64,000 nucleotides of DNA from Variovorax sp. Sphag1AA (lineage in GTDB: Bacteria; Pseudomonadota; Gammaproteobacteria; Burkholderiales; Burkholderiaceae_C): the NCBI RefSeq assembly GCF_014192575.1, contig NZ_JACHYC010000003.1, positions 1 through 64,000 on the forward strand, in the 5' to 3' direction. Below, in pieces: positions 44,069-52,922 of the stretch. Within the stretch, counting starts at the first letter, position 1. Every line of letters starts with the position of its first letter. The notes beneath the pieces were generated by a model. It searched no databases, was not told the origin of the DNA, and saw only the letters and a list, made by a program, of their open reading frames with translations. The position numbers and the translations under genes were made by a program.

Positions 44069-45006
44069 CCCTTCCTCTCGAGCTGTATCAGCCCCGCGGA
44101 TGCGGCATCCCCTCCAAGCCCTTGCTCGATGACCTGCACCGTCACCGTCTGCCCCGCGACGAGATGCGTTCCATCGGGCAGCGGATCCAGCTTGATCCGC
44201 ACGGGGACCCGTTGCGCAAGTCGAACCCAGTTGAACGTCGGATTCACGCTCGGCAGCAGGTTGGCGCTCGTCGAACGGTCGCGGTCCGCGATGCCGGCGG
44301 CAAAGCTCTCCACGGTGCCGGCGAGCGGTGCGCCTGCGCCCATCGTGGTGACGCGCACGCGGTCCCCTGTGTGGATGCGCGGCAGCTTGGTCTCTTCGAA
44401 GTAGCCCTCCACGTAGAAGGATGCTGCGTCGACCAACGCCAGGGCCGGGCGCCCAGATGTCGCGTAGCTGCCTTGCCGCATATCCAGATTGGTCACGAGG
44501 CCGTCGGTGGGCGCACGCACCGAAGCGCGCGCCAGGTTGAGGCGTGCGGAATCCAGAGAGACCTCGGCCTGTGCCACCGCGGCAAGCGCCTGTTCGACGC
44601 GCGTGCGCGCCTGCTCGCGCACCTCTTGCGAGATCAGTGTGCCCAGGCCGGCATTGCGGCCGTCTTCGCGCTGGGCCTGCGCGAGCGTGGTGCGCTGTGC
44701 CGCCAGCGCGACTTCTGCCTGACGCACGGCGAGCCGGTAGCGTGCAGGATCGACTTCGAAGAGAAGCGCGCCGGCCTTGACCGGTTCGTTGTCCTGGATG
44801 GACACGGCGGTCACCAGCCCGGACACGTCGGGCGCGATCTGCACGACGTTGGCGCGCACGCGGCCGTCGCGCGTCCACGGTGCCAGCTCGTAGTGGTCCC
44901 ACAGTCGGAACCCGGCCCAAACCGAGGCGGCCACAACGGCGCAAGTGATGACGACAGGAATCAGGCGCTGCAGCCAGCGCCGATCGATGAGAGAAGGAGC
45001 ATTCAT
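44065..45006 (-). CDS. HlyD/AaeA-like membrane fusion protein
   Basis: A 313-aa adaptor with one N-terminal membrane helix (LIPVVITCAVVAASVWAGF). The lipoyl motif ANVVQIAPDVSGLVTAV is followed by a helical hairpin (about 90-170) and the second half ASVRAPTDGLVTNL. It resembles AaeA/EmrA-type adaptors that work with FUSC pumps. The ATG at 45006 places the helix correctly; an upstream extension runs toward the DUF1656 gene. It should link the FUSC protein with the NodT channel. Confidence 0.82.
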   Translation of the reverse strand: MNAPSLIDRRWLQRLIPVVITCAVVAASVWAGFRLWDHYELAPWTRDGRVRANVVQIAPDVSGLVTAVSIQDNEPVKAGALLFEVDPARYRLAVRQAEVALAAQRTTLAQAQREDGRNAGLGTLISQEVREQARTRVEQALAAVAQAEVSLDSARLNLARASVRAPTDGLVTNLDMRQGSYATSGRPALALVDAASFYVEGYFEETKLPRIHTGDRVRVTTMGAGAPLAGTVESFAAGIADRDRSTSANLLPSVNPTFNWVRLAQRVPVRIKLDPLPDGTHLVAGQTVTVQVIEQGLGGDAASAGLIQLERKG

Positions 45007-45022
45007 GGCAGGATCGATACGG

Positions 45023-45220
45023 TCAGGAAGTGGTGCGGCTGAGTGCAAAAAGCACCAGCAGGTAAAGCGCCATGTCGAAAAGCGCCGGGTGCCAGACCCA
45101 GCGGTAGAGACCCGCGATGGCGAGAAGACGGCGCACGGCCCAGGTCGCGGGCAGCGCGCATGCCGCGAGCACCATCACCCACGGCAGATAGAGACCAAAC
45201 AGACTGGCTTCGCCGATCAT
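45023..45220 (-). CDS. DUF1656 (AaeX-like) small membrane protein
   Basis: A 65-aa protein with two hydrophobic helices (FGLYLPWVMVLAACALPA and FDMALYLLVLFALS). DUF1656 proteins are standard partners of FUSC/AaeB-type efflux systems. The start overlaps the FUSC stop (ATGA) and the HlyD gene follows after 16 nt. Confidence 0.8.
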   Translation of the reverse strand: MIGEASLFGLYLPWVMVLAACALPATWAVRRLLAIAGLYRWVWHPALFDMALYLLVLFALSRTTS

Positions 45221-47301
45221 GGCGCGCCTCCTTCAGGAACAGCGACAGCGGGCCGGACGGGCGGCGCGTCTGGATAGAGATTGCGGCGAAGCCCGACCAG
45301 CGCGCTGATCGCCGAGCGGCCCTCGGGCGAGGCGTGCCCCTCGGCGCCAAGTGCAGCCTGCAACGCGTCGTCGATGCGCTTCTGCAATGAGGACGGATTG
45401 GCCACGACGTGCGAGACCATGCGCTCACGAAACAGGCGCTCCAGGTCGCGCATCAGGCCGTGGCCCAGATGCAGGGGCAGATGCGCGCGAACGCGCTGCA
45501 TGGCGACGACGTCCGATCCCAGGCGAAGATCGCGAAGCGCATCAGCCGACACGCCATCGACTGTGCCGCCTGCCGCCGCCACGCGGGGTGCTAGAAGGCT
45601 GATGCGATCGAGCATGCGCACTGCGTATGCATCGGCCTTGACCTGCCTGCGCGGTGCCGCGGCCATGTCCGCCAGTTCGCGCCAGGTTGCGCGCTGGATG
45701 CGCCGGGCGCTCCAGTCCACACCCACCGAGCGAATGAGCCGCGTCGTGCGCCCGGCAACGAGGATGCCGACGACCTGCGCAATCATCGAGTTGGTGAAGC
45801 TCACCAGGTCGGCGTTCGCCGTATCGTGCAAAGCCAATGCGCTGGCTACGCCGAACAGGATCGGCATCGCGGCCATCATCGTCGTCGGCCGTGCCACGAA
45901 GCACCCGAGGAGTACGAACACCGGCGCGCACACGACGACCAGCATGCCGAAGTCGTGCACTGCGGGAAGCAGCAAGAGCACGTAGATCGCCGACAACGGC
46001 ACCGACCACAGCGTGTACTTCAGGAAGCCATGGATCGCGGGCACCGGGTCATCCATGGTCGCGAAGAAGCTGCAGAAGACCGCCGCCATCATCACGGCCG
46101 CGGAACCGCTGGGCCAGCCGGTCAGTATCCAGAAGGCGGCGCAGATGCAGATCGCCACGACGGCTGCGAGGCTGGACAGCAATGCCATTCCGACATCGCG
46201 ATGCAGCGCGCCATCGCCGACGGTTCGCAGTCGACGCGAGGGCGGCGCGACGCCCCTGAGTCCGTCATCGACTTCGCGCCGCAGCGCGACGCAGGCGCAC
46301 CAACCGTCGACCAGTTCGTCCAGGCGCTCGGCGAGCGAGAGACGCAGGGCGCGCGACCAGCTCGAGCGCTGCTGCGCATCGGTCGCCTCGCCGAAGTCCC
46401 GTATCGCCTGGCGCAAGGTCGATGCATCGTTGTCGCCATCGCGATCGAGCGCCTGAAGCCATTGCGCAACCTTCGCCATCACGGCGGTCACGTCCGGCGC
46501 CAGGCTGCCTTCGGCTTGTCGCAGCGCCTGCAGGCGATCCTCGACGGCCGACAGCGCAGGCGTGAGCGATGCGACGCGGTCTTGCACCGCGCGGACGGCA
46601 CCGGCCGTCCAGCGCAGATGCGTTGTGTCGAAGGGAATGTGGGTGGACAGGAGCCTGAGCTGCGTGATGTCGGCCGCAACACGCCCGCGGTCGGCCGCCA
46701 GCGCACCGCTCTTCGCCTCGCGCAGTGGAGGCTGCATGAGATCGAGCAGCCACTGGCGGGCATCGCGAAGGCTGCGGTCCAGCAAGCCGAGCACTGTGGA
46801 GCCCAATCCGGTCGGCAGCACGATGCTGTGGACCACGGTGGCGGCCAGGATGCCCAGGCCGATTTCCTCGACGCGTGCGATCGCTGTGTCGAACATCGTC
46901 TGCGGTGCATCCACGGCCGGAAAGCCGATCAGCGCCGCGGTGTAGCCGGCCAGCATGAAGACATAGGACCATGGCGTCCGGTCCTGCAGCGAGAAGTAGA
47001 GACACACGCCCAACCAGAGAGCCAGTGCCAGCGTCAGCAGCTCAGGCGTATTCGAAAGCGCAGGCACCAGCAGTAGCGCGGCGGCGGAGCCGAGCAGCGT
47101 GCCGAGCAGGCGGAACAGGGCCTTCGAGCGCACGGCGCCGGCCAGCGGATTGGCGACGACGTAGGTCGTCATCAAGGCCCAGAAGGGTCGCGGCTGGCCC
47201 ATGCGGCTCGCGACGAACATCGCGAGCATCGCCGCGACGAAGCACTTGATGGAGAAGATCAGTTCGGCGCGGTTGAAGCGAAAAAGAGCGATAGCGTTCA
47301 C
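45217..47301 (-). CDS. FUSC (AaeB-like) efflux transporter
   Basis: A 694-aa FUSC-family inner-membrane protein. It starts with membrane helices (IKCFVAAMLAMFVASRMGQPRPFWALMTTY, in part) and has a second set around 380-520 (AAVVAICICAAFWILTGWPSG, in part), with cytoplasmic domains in between and at the end. AaeB-type proteins export aromatic carboxylic acids such as p-hydroxybenzoate. In a window full of aromatic catabolic genes, it may relieve intermediate overload. It overlaps the MarR stop by ATGA and the DUF1656 start. Confidence 0.85.
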   Translation of the reverse strand: MNAIALFRFNRAELIFSIKCFVAAMLAMFVASRMGQPRPFWALMTTYVVANPLAGAVRSKALFRLLGTLLGSAAALLLVPALSNTPELLTLALALWLGVCLYFSLQDRTPWSYVFMLAGYTAALIGFPAVDAPQTMFDTAIARVEEIGLGILAATVVHSIVLPTGLGSTVLGLLDRSLRDARQWLLDLMQPPLREAKSGALAADRGRVAADITQLRLLSTHIPFDTTHLRWTAGAVRAVQDRVASLTPALSAVEDRLQALRQAEGSLAPDVTAVMAKVAQWLQALDRDGDNDASTLRQAIRDFGEATDAQQRSSWSRALRLSLAERLDELVDGWCACVALRREVDDGLRGVAPPSRRLRTVGDGALHRDVGMALLSSLAAVVAICICAAFWILTGWPSGSAAVMMAAVFCSFFATMDDPVPAIHGFLKYTLWSVPLSAIYVLLLLPAVHDFGMLVVVCAPVFVLLGCFVARPTTMMAAMPILFGVASALALHDTANADLVSFTNSMIAQVVGILVAGRTTRLIRSVGVDWSARRIQRATWRELADMAAAPRRQVKADAYAVRMLDRISLLAPRVAAAGGTVDGVSADALRDLRLGSDVVAMQRVRAHLPLHLGHGLMRDLERLFRERMVSHVVANPSSLQKRIDDALQAALGAEGHASPEGRSAISALVGLRRNLYPDAPPVRPAVAVPEGGAP

Positions 47302-47813
47302 GAGTCCCTCGGTTCACCGCCCCGCCTGGGGCCGGCTTGGGGCAATGCAGGCGACGGGCACCCCAGTCGGTCACGCAGGGCGTCGAACACGCGCAGGCAA
47401 GCGAACAGATCCTCGTCCGGGATACCCTGGTACAGCGCCTTGCGCATGACGGCGAGCGCCGACTCGATATGCCCGCACGCCTCCGCGCCCAGTTGCGTCA
47501 GGTGAAGCGTCTTTGCGCGGCGATCGTCTGGGTCTTCTCGACGCTCCACGAAGCCGCTCTGCACCAACTGGTCGATCGAACGCGCGAGCGAAGGTCCTTC
47601 GATCCCCAACTGCTCGGCCAGGACCCCCTGACGAAGGCCGTCGCCAAGCCGTCCGATCGTCACGAGGGGCCAGGCCAGTGCCTGCGAGAGCCCCACGTGC
47701 GCGACGGCCCGGTTGGCCGCTGCGCGATAGGCGCGCTCGAGCGAACCGAACGCTGTACCCAGCGTGACAAGGGCCGCCTCGCGGCGACGGGATGTGCTTC
47801 GTGAAGTAGACAT
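47298..47813 (-). CDS. MarR-family regulator of the FUSC operon
   Basis: A 171-aa MarR-type regulator. GVLAEQLGIEGPSLARSIDQL is the recognition helix region (seen in part as LGIEGPSLARSIDQLV), and EDPDDRRAKTLHLT is the wing motif. It is the first gene of the efflux operon and probably represses it, with release by an aromatic acid. A palindromic operator lies 17-38 nt upstream of its start. It is clearly related to the MarR at 49102. Confidence 0.85.
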   Translation of the reverse strand: MSTSRSTSRRREAALVTLGTAFGSLERAYRAAANRAVAHVGLSQALAWPLVTIGRLGDGLRQGVLAEQLGIEGPSLARSIDQLVQSGFVERREDPDDRRAKTLHLTQLGAEACGHIESALAVMRKALYQGIPDEDLFACLRVFDALRDRLGCPSPALPQAGPRRGGEPRDS

Positions 47814-47829
47814 CGATGAACTCCCGCTA

Positions 47830-47851
47830 ATTACATAGCAAGCTAAGTAAT
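47830..47851. promoter_or_regulatory. MarR operator candidate (FUSC operon)
   Basis: A 22-bp near-palindrome with outer arms ATTAC and GTAAT and the core TAGCAAGCTA (47836-47845); only two symmetric base pairs mismatch. It lies just upstream of the MarR start. The same 10-bp core is found at the second MarR gene. Confidence 0.6.
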
Positions 47852-47895
47852 ATTGTAGCGAGATTGAGTCTTCGGGTCTCGTCTCCTATGTGCCA

Positions 47896-49098
47896 CTACC
47901 GCGCATCAGGAGCAGAGGCGGTTCTTCGTGACCTTCCATAGGCGAAGCCTCCCGCTGCAAGCAGGACTGCCGCGACCATCACGCACGCAGCGCTCATGGC
48001 GGGGTTGCTGCCGATCGTCACGAGGCTGGTGCAGATGGCGCCGACCAACATCTGGGTGAAGCCGTACAAGCCCGCGGCTGAACCGGTGAGAGCCGGTTCC
48101 ACGCTGACTGCCCGGGCCAGCGCCACGGGGCTGGAGAGCCCCGCGCCACAGGTGAACACGAGCATGGCGCCGATGATCCAGCCGACGCTGAGCGAGGAGG
48201 TGAGATTCAAGCCGAGGAAGATCAGCGAGCCGAGCAGGCCCAGCGCGCTTCCCACCCGCAGCAGCTGGTCCGCGGTGAAGCGGCTGCTCAACCGGCCCGC
48301 CATGAGATTGCCCAGCGACAACCCGAACACGATCATGCCGAGGTAGAAGCCGACTTCCCCGAGCGGCCGATTCAGTTCGATGTGGAACAAGAAGGGTGCG
48401 GTCGCGATGAAGGCGTACACGGCTGTGGTGGCGCATCCGCCTCCGAGCGCGTAGCAGACGAACGAGCGCGACGTCAGCAGCTTGCGGTAGTCGGTGAGGA
48501 AAGTTCGCGTCGTGAAGGCGCCCTTGGGGTCAGCGGTCTCGGGAAGCCTGTGCGCGGCCAGAAACAGCGTCACAGTGCCAACCGCGGCCAACAGCCAGAA
48601 CACCGCGCGCCAGCCGAAGCCGTGGGCCAGCAAGCTGCCAGCCATTGGCGCCAGGCCGGGGCCGACCATGATCATCAGGTTCAGCGTCGCCAGCTTCCGG
48701 AGCGTCTCATGGCTCGCGGAGGAATCCCGCACCATCGCTCTGCCGAGGGCCAGCCCCGCGCAGCCGCCCAGTGCCTGCAGCAGTCGCGCAAGGACCAGCA
48801 TGTGTACGTTCGGCGCGACTGCGGCCAGCACCCCGCTGGCGGCATACAGGGCGAGACCCACCATCAGCAGGGGGCGCCGGCCGAAGCTGTCCGACAGCGG
48901 GCCATAGAAGAGTTGCCCGGCGGCGAGGCCCAGGATGTAGGCGCTGATGGTCAGTTGCGCCTCTCCCGGCGTGGCACCGAACTCATGCGCCATCAGCGGC
49001 AGCGCCGGCACGAACATGTGCATGGCCATGGTGCCGCTGATCGTGATGAGCACCAGCAGCCACATGGGCGGCCGGGAAGGGGAGGGCGACGAAAGCAT
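47896..49098 (-). CDS. Bcr/CflA-type MFS drug efflux transporter
   Basis: A 400-aa DHA1 major facilitator. The N-terminus has MFVPALPLMAHEFGATPGEAQ then LFYGPLSDSFGRRPLLM, the classical loop 2-3 motif of the family, and ALGGCAGLALGRAMVRDSS in helix 4-5 is Bcr/CflA-like. It has twelve predicted helices. It begins 3 nt after the MarR stop, so the two are one operon. It probably exports a hydrophobic toxic compound. Confidence 0.85.
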   Translation of the reverse strand: MLSSPSPSRPPMWLLVLITISGTMAMHMFVPALPLMAHEFGATPGEAQLTISAYILGLAAGQLFYGPLSDSFGRRPLLMVGLALYAASGVLAAVAPNVHMLVLARLLQALGGCAGLALGRAMVRDSSASHETLRKLATLNLMIMVGPGLAPMAGSLLAHGFGWRAVFWLLAAVGTVTLFLAAHRLPETADPKGAFTTRTFLTDYRKLLTSRSFVCYALGGGCATTAVYAFIATAPFLFHIELNRPLGEVGFYLGMIVFGLSLGNLMAGRLSSRFTADQLLRVGSALGLLGSLIFLGLNLTSSLSVGWIIGAMLVFTCGAGLSSPVALARAVSVEPALTGSAAGLYGFTQMLVGAICTSLVTIGSNPAMSAACVMVAAVLLAAGGFAYGRSRRTASAPDAR

Positions 49099-49101
49099 GA
49101 T

Positions 49102-49596
49102 TCAGTCCGCTCCGCTTTCGAAGGCCGCGACGTCGGCCTTGCCCAAGTGCTGGGCGAGTGTCGAGAAAACTCGCAGGCAGGCGTCGATGTCCGACTCGGT
49201 GACACCCTTGAACAGCTCTGCCCGCAATACATGAAGAGTGGTCTCTACCTTCTCCTGGATGCTCAGGCCTGCGGGCGTCAGGTGCAGCGTCCTGGCACGG
49301 CGGTCATTCGGGTCGTCGCGCCGCTCGACGAGTCCTGCTCCGACGAGTTGGTCCAGTGTCCGAATGAGCGAAGGTCCTTCGACGCCGAGCAGATCGGCCA
49401 CCACGCCCTGCCTCGCGCCATCGCCCTGTCGGCCGATGATGACGAGTGCCCATGCCGAAGCCTGCGATATGCCGAGGGGGCCGACCGCGCGATCCGCGGT
49501 CCCGCGAAAGGACCTCTGGAGCACGCCGAGCAATGTCGTGATGGTCATCAGCTTGGCTGAACGCGGCGGCCGAGTCATTTTTCTCGAAGAGGTCAT
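49102..49596 (-). CDS. MarR-family regulator of the MFS gene
   Basis: A 164-aa MarR regulator. Blocks LLGVEGPSLIRTLDQLVGAG and DDPNDRRARTLHLTPAG match the MarR at 47298 closely, so the two are paralogues. The wing Asp-Arg pair is intact. It probably represses itself and the MFS gene. An 18-bp perfect palindrome lies 11-28 nt upstream of its start. Confidence 0.85.
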   Translation of the reverse strand: MTSSRKMTRPPRSAKLMTITTLLGVLQRSFRGTADRAVGPLGISQASAWALVIIGRQGDGARQGVVADLLGVEGPSLIRTLDQLVGAGLVERRDDPNDRRARTLHLTPAGLSIQEKVETTLHVLRAELFKGVTESDIDACLRVFSTLAQHLGKADVAAFESGAD

Positions 49597-49606
49597 CTCA
49601 CGATTG

Positions 49607-49624
49607 TAGATAGCTTGCTATCTA
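49607..49624. promoter_or_regulatory. MarR operator candidate (MFS operon)
   Basis: TAGATAGC-TT-GCTATCTA is an 18-bp palindrome with perfect 8-bp arms. On the complementary strand its core reads TAGCAAGCTA, identical to the core at 47836-47845. Confidence 0.65.
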
Positions 49625-49741
49625 TCTAGATCGAGGAAACGAGCCCCGGAGGGGCTACGTATGAGAGAGAAACGAACCAGTGTGGTGCACGGCCTGGCGC
49701 TTTTCGATGCCCAAAGCCTCGTTTGGCTGGCATCAAGCTTG

Positions 49742-49757
49742 CTAATCAGTTGTTCAA
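49742..49757. promoter_or_regulatory. Candidate NicS-like TetR site at the ABC promoter
   Basis: CTAATCAGTTGTTCAA shares nine invariant positions with the sites at 54538 and 59904 and the 13-bp string TTGTTCAATTAAT (with its right flank) with the nicC site. It lies about 150 nt upstream of the binding-protein start. Confidence 0.5.
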
Positions 49758-49766
49758 TTAATTGCG

Positions 49767-49778
49767 AGGGTTAACCCT
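49767..49778. promoter_or_regulatory. 12-bp palindrome in the ABC promoter
   Basis: AGGGTTAACCCT is perfectly symmetric and lies about 10 nt after the nic-type site. It may bind a second regulator; none is identified. Confidence 0.35.
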
Positions 49779-49905
49779 AGCTCGAGATCGGGGTCGCGGA
49801 TCTATTCTTCGCACGTTAATTAATTGATCGTTTAATTTATTAGTGCCAGCACGAAGCGCCTCAATGGCGAAGTGCCGGCTGGTCTATCCGCAACTGGAGA
49901 GTGAA

Positions 49906-51039
49906 ATGCACAAGTGGTCTCAAGTGATGTCCTTCGCGGGCCTCCTGGCCGTATCGGCTTTGGCGAGCGCGCAGGAGACGGTAAAGATCGGCGTGATCGA
50001 GCCCCTGACGGGCTCGGTTGCCTACAACGGCCTGGCGTCGGTCAACGGCGCCAAGCTGGCCGTCGAGCAGCGCAACGCATCGGGCGGTGTGCTGGGTCGC
50101 AAGATCGAACTGGTGATCGAGGACGGCCAGTGCCGCCCCGCGAACTCGGTCAACGCCGCCGAGAAGCTCGTCCAGCGCGACAAGGTGGTGGCCTTGCAAG
50201 GGGCTTTCTGCAGCTCGGCCACCGCGGCCGTGATGCCCGTGGCCGAGAAGTACAAGGTGCCGTTCGTGACCGGCGTCTCGTCCAAGGCCGACCTGACGGA
50301 GAAGGGCATGCAGTACTTCTTCCGCTCGGCCGAAACCGATCGCCTGATGTCGAAGACCTTCAGCAAGATCCTCGCGGACAAGCTGCAGCTCAAGACGGTT
50401 GCCTATATCGGCGTCAACGACGACTGGGGCCGTGGCGGCGTGGAAGATTTCTCCAAGGACCTCGAGGCGCTCGGCGTGAAGACCGTGATGAAGGAGTACT
50501 TCGACCACGGCGCCACCGACTTCTACACGCTGCTCACCAAGCTGCGCGCGAGCAAGGCTGACGGCGTGTTCGTGGCCGCCGAGACGCAGGACGGTTCCAT
50601 CCTCGTCAAGCAGTTCAAGGAATTCGGCCTGAAGACCAAGATCTTCGGCGTGGGCTCGTGGGCCACGTCTGACTTCATTGGCCTGACGGGTGATGCCTCC
50701 GAGGGCATCTATGCCGCAGTGCCCTATGCGTCGAGCCTGCCGAACGAACGCAACAAGGCCTTCGTCGAGCAGTACAGCAAGGCCTACAAGGAAAAGCCCG
50801 GCAAGTACGGCGCGGCCGGCTACAACGCGATGAACATCATGCTCGACGCCGTGCAGCGCGCGGGCAAGGCCGAGCCCGAGGCCATCCGCGACGCCCTGCG
50901 CAAGACCGACTACGCAGCGCCCAACGGCCGCTATCGCTTCACCGACAAGGGCGAAGGCTACGGCTTCGATGTGGTGCTGGTGCAGATCAGCAACCGCGAG
51001 GCAAACGTGGTCGCGCAGTCGGCCACCGAGAAGCCCTGA
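49906..51039 (+). CDS. ABC importer periplasmic binding protein (LivK type)
   Basis: A 377-aa periplasmic binding protein of the branched-chain/aromatic-acid type. Its signal peptide (MHKWSQVMSFAGLLAVSALASAQ) is followed by ETVKIGVIEPLTGSVAYNG and GGVLGRKIELVIEDGQC, typical of family I receptors. ATG at 49906 with CTGGAGAGTGAA before it is preferred to an in-frame start at 49843. It begins the five-gene importer. Since nic genes follow, a pyridine carboxylate is the likely ligand; a standard amino acid is also possible. Confidence 0.85.
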   Translation: MHKWSQVMSFAGLLAVSALASAQETVKIGVIEPLTGSVAYNGLASVNGAKLAVEQRNASGGVLGRKIELVIEDGQCRPANSVNAAEKLVQRDKVVALQGAFCSSATAAVMPVAEKYKVPFVTGVSSKADLTEKGMQYFFRSAETDRLMSKTFSKILADKLQLKTVAYIGVNDDWGRGGVEDFSKDLEALGVKTVMKEYFDHGATDFYTLLTKLRASKADGVFVAAETQDGSILVKQFKEFGLKTKIFGVGSWATSDFIGLTGDASEGIYAAVPYASSLPNERNKAFVEQYSKAYKEKPGKYGAAGYNAMNIMLDAVQRAGKAEPEAIRDALRKTDYAAPNGRYRFTDKGEGYGFDVVLVQISNREANVVAQSATEKP

Positions 51040-51069
51040 GCGAGACAGACAGAAGCAGGACTTTCCACA

Positions 51070-51942
51070 ATGGAACTACTTCCCCAGTACCTCGCCAACG
51101 GGCTGGTGACGGGTTCGTTCTACGCGCTCTCTGCGCTGGGACTGACCCTGATCCTCGGCCTGATGCGCGTGGTGAACTTCGCCCACGGCGAGCTCTACAT
51201 GCTCGGCGGCGTGATGGGCTGGTGGGCGACCACCCGCCTTGGCCTCGATTTCTTCAGCGGCCTGGTGCTTGTGGCGGTGGCCATGGGCGCCTTCGGCTGG
51301 CTGGTCGACCGCTTCCTGATCGAGCGCATCCGCAACCAGGGCGAAGAGCCCGGCATCCTGCTGACCATCGGCCTGTCGATCTTCCTGGCCAACACCGCAT
51401 TGCTTGCGGTGGGCACCGCGCCGTTGAAGGTAGAGGCACCGATCTCTGCCGGCCCGATGTTCTTCGGCACGGTGGTGCTCACCAAGCTGCGCGTGTTCGC
51501 AGTAGTGGTGTGTGCGCTGCTGATCGTCGCGGCCTGGCTGGTCATTCACAAGACGCGACTGGGCCGCGCCATGCGCGCCACCTTCCAGGACCCAATGGCC
51601 GCGCAACTGGTGGGCGTGCGCACCGCCAACGTGTATGCGGCCACCTTCGCGATGGGCACGGTGATCGCGTCCATGGCCGGGATGCTGCTCGGCTCCATCT
51701 ATTCGGCGCAGGTCGCCGTCGGTGGCCTGGTCAGCATGAAGGCCTTCGTGGTGGTGATCCTCGGCGGCATGGGCAGCTTCGCGGGCGCCATCGCAGGCGG
51801 GCTGCTGCTCGGTGTGGTCGAGGCCCTGTGGGGCGGCTACGTGGCCACCGGATGGGTGGACATCATCGGCTTCGCGCTGGTGATCCTCACGCTGGTCTTC
51901 CGGCCCTATGGTCTCTTTTCCAAGCGGGCGGAGCGCGCATGA
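51070..51942 (+). CDS. ABC permease, LivH type
   Basis: A 290-aa inner-membrane permease. It has eight-plus helices and the hallmarks GLMRVVNFAHGELYMLG and GKGMRATFQDP-like sequence (LGRAMRATFQDPMAAQLVG). It pairs with the LivM-type permease, with which it overlaps by ATGA. It starts 30 nt after the binding protein. Confidence 0.9.
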   Translation: MELLPQYLANGLVTGSFYALSALGLTLILGLMRVVNFAHGELYMLGGVMGWWATTRLGLDFFSGLVLVAVAMGAFGWLVDRFLIERIRNQGEEPGILLTIGLSIFLANTALLAVGTAPLKVEAPISAGPMFFGTVVLTKLRVFAVVVCALLIVAAWLVIHKTRLGRAMRATFQDPMAAQLVGVRTANVYAATFAMGTVIASMAGMLLGSIYSAQVAVGGLVSMKAFVVVILGGMGSFAGAIAGGLLLGVVEALWGGYVATGWVDIIGFALVILTLVFRPYGLFSKRAERA

Positions 51943-52922
51943 AATTCGAGAAGCATTGTCTTGTGGCCCTGATGGTGCTGGCCGCGCTGCTGCCGCTGGT
52001 CGTGCGCGACCAATACGTGCTGCACATCGCGATCATGGTGCTGTTCTATGCGGTGCTGGCCAGCAGCCTGAACCTGGTGGTCGGCTATGTGGGCGAGTTC
52101 TCGCTCGGCCATACGGCCTTCCTGGGCACCGGCGCCTATGCAGCGGCCATCCTCTCCACGCAGTACGGCTGGCCGATGTGGGCCACCGTGCCCGTGGCGG
52201 GTCTGCTGGCTGCTGTGGTCGGCGTGGTCATCGGCGGCATCACGCTGCGGCTGCAGGGTCCGTTCTTCGTGATCGTGACGCTGTCCTTCGCCGAGGTGCT
52301 GCGCCTGGTGGCCGACAACTGGATCGGCCTGACCAACGGCCCCATGGGCATCGCCGGCATTCCGCAGCCCGCGCTGCTGGGCGATGCGGGCAACCTGGGT
52401 GCCAAGCAGTTCTACTATGCGGTGGCCTGGGTGCTGCTCGCAGTCACGCTCTATCTGAGCTTCCGCTTCGTGCATTCGAACGCCGGGCGCGCGGCCGTGG
52501 CTGTGCGCGAGAACCGCTACGTGGCGCAGTCCATCGGCATACGTCCGCTCAGCTACTCGATGCTGGCGCTGGTGCTGGGCGCGCTGCTCTCGGGCATGGC
52601 CGGCGGCTTCTACGCGCACTACATCTCCTTCGTCGGGCCCGAAGTGTTCCGCTTCGCGTTCATGGTGAGCATGATCATCATGGTGCTCGTCGGCGGCAAA
52701 GGCACGCTGGTGGGGCCGCTGATCGGCGCGCTGCTGGTGACCTTCCTGGAGGAATACCTGCGCGAGGCCAAGGAGTTGCGCCTGTCGATCTTCGGGTTGG
52801 CCGTGATCGCGATCGTGCTCTTCCTGCCGCGCGGCTTGATGGGCTTCGTCGTGCAGTGGCGCGAATCGCGCAAGACTGAATCGCCCAAGGTCGCCGTCAA
52901 GGCAGAGAGGAGGGCGGTATGA
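51939..52922 (+). CDS. ABC permease, LivM type
   Basis: A 327-aa inner-membrane permease. LVVGYVGEFSLGHTAFLGTGAYA is the conserved LivM segment (in part, GEFSLGHTAFLGTGAYA), and GRAAVAVRENRYVAQSIGI is the ATPase-contact loop. ATG at 51939 overlaps the LivH stop, and its own stop overlaps the LivG start. Confidence 0.9.
   Translation: MKFEKHCLVALMVLAALLPLVVRDQYVLHIAIMVLFYAVLASSLNLVVGYVGEFSLGHTAFLGTGAYAAAILSTQYGWPMWATVPVAGLLAAVVGVVIGGITLRLQGPFFVIVTLSFAEVLRLVADNWIGLTNGPMGIAGIPQPALLGDAGNLGAKQFYYAVAWVLLAVTLYLSFRFVHSNAGRAAVAVRENRYVAQSIGIRPLSYSMLALVLGALLSGMAGGFYAHYISFVGPEVFRFAFMVSMIIMVLVGGKGTLVGPLIGALLVTFLEEYLREAKELRLSIFGLAVIAIVLFLPRGLMGFVVQWRESRKTESPKVAVKAERRAV

Larger units (their letters stand above)
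49597..49905. promoter_or_regulatory. Divergent regulatory region, MarR-MFS versus ABC importer
   Basis: About 310 bases with no gene. It holds the MarR palindrome (49607-49624), the nic-type motif (49742-49757), AGGGTTAACCCT (49767-49778) and AT-rich TTAATTAATTGATCGTTTAA (49816-49835), which resembles the flanks of the nicC site with different spacing. Confidence 0.6.
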
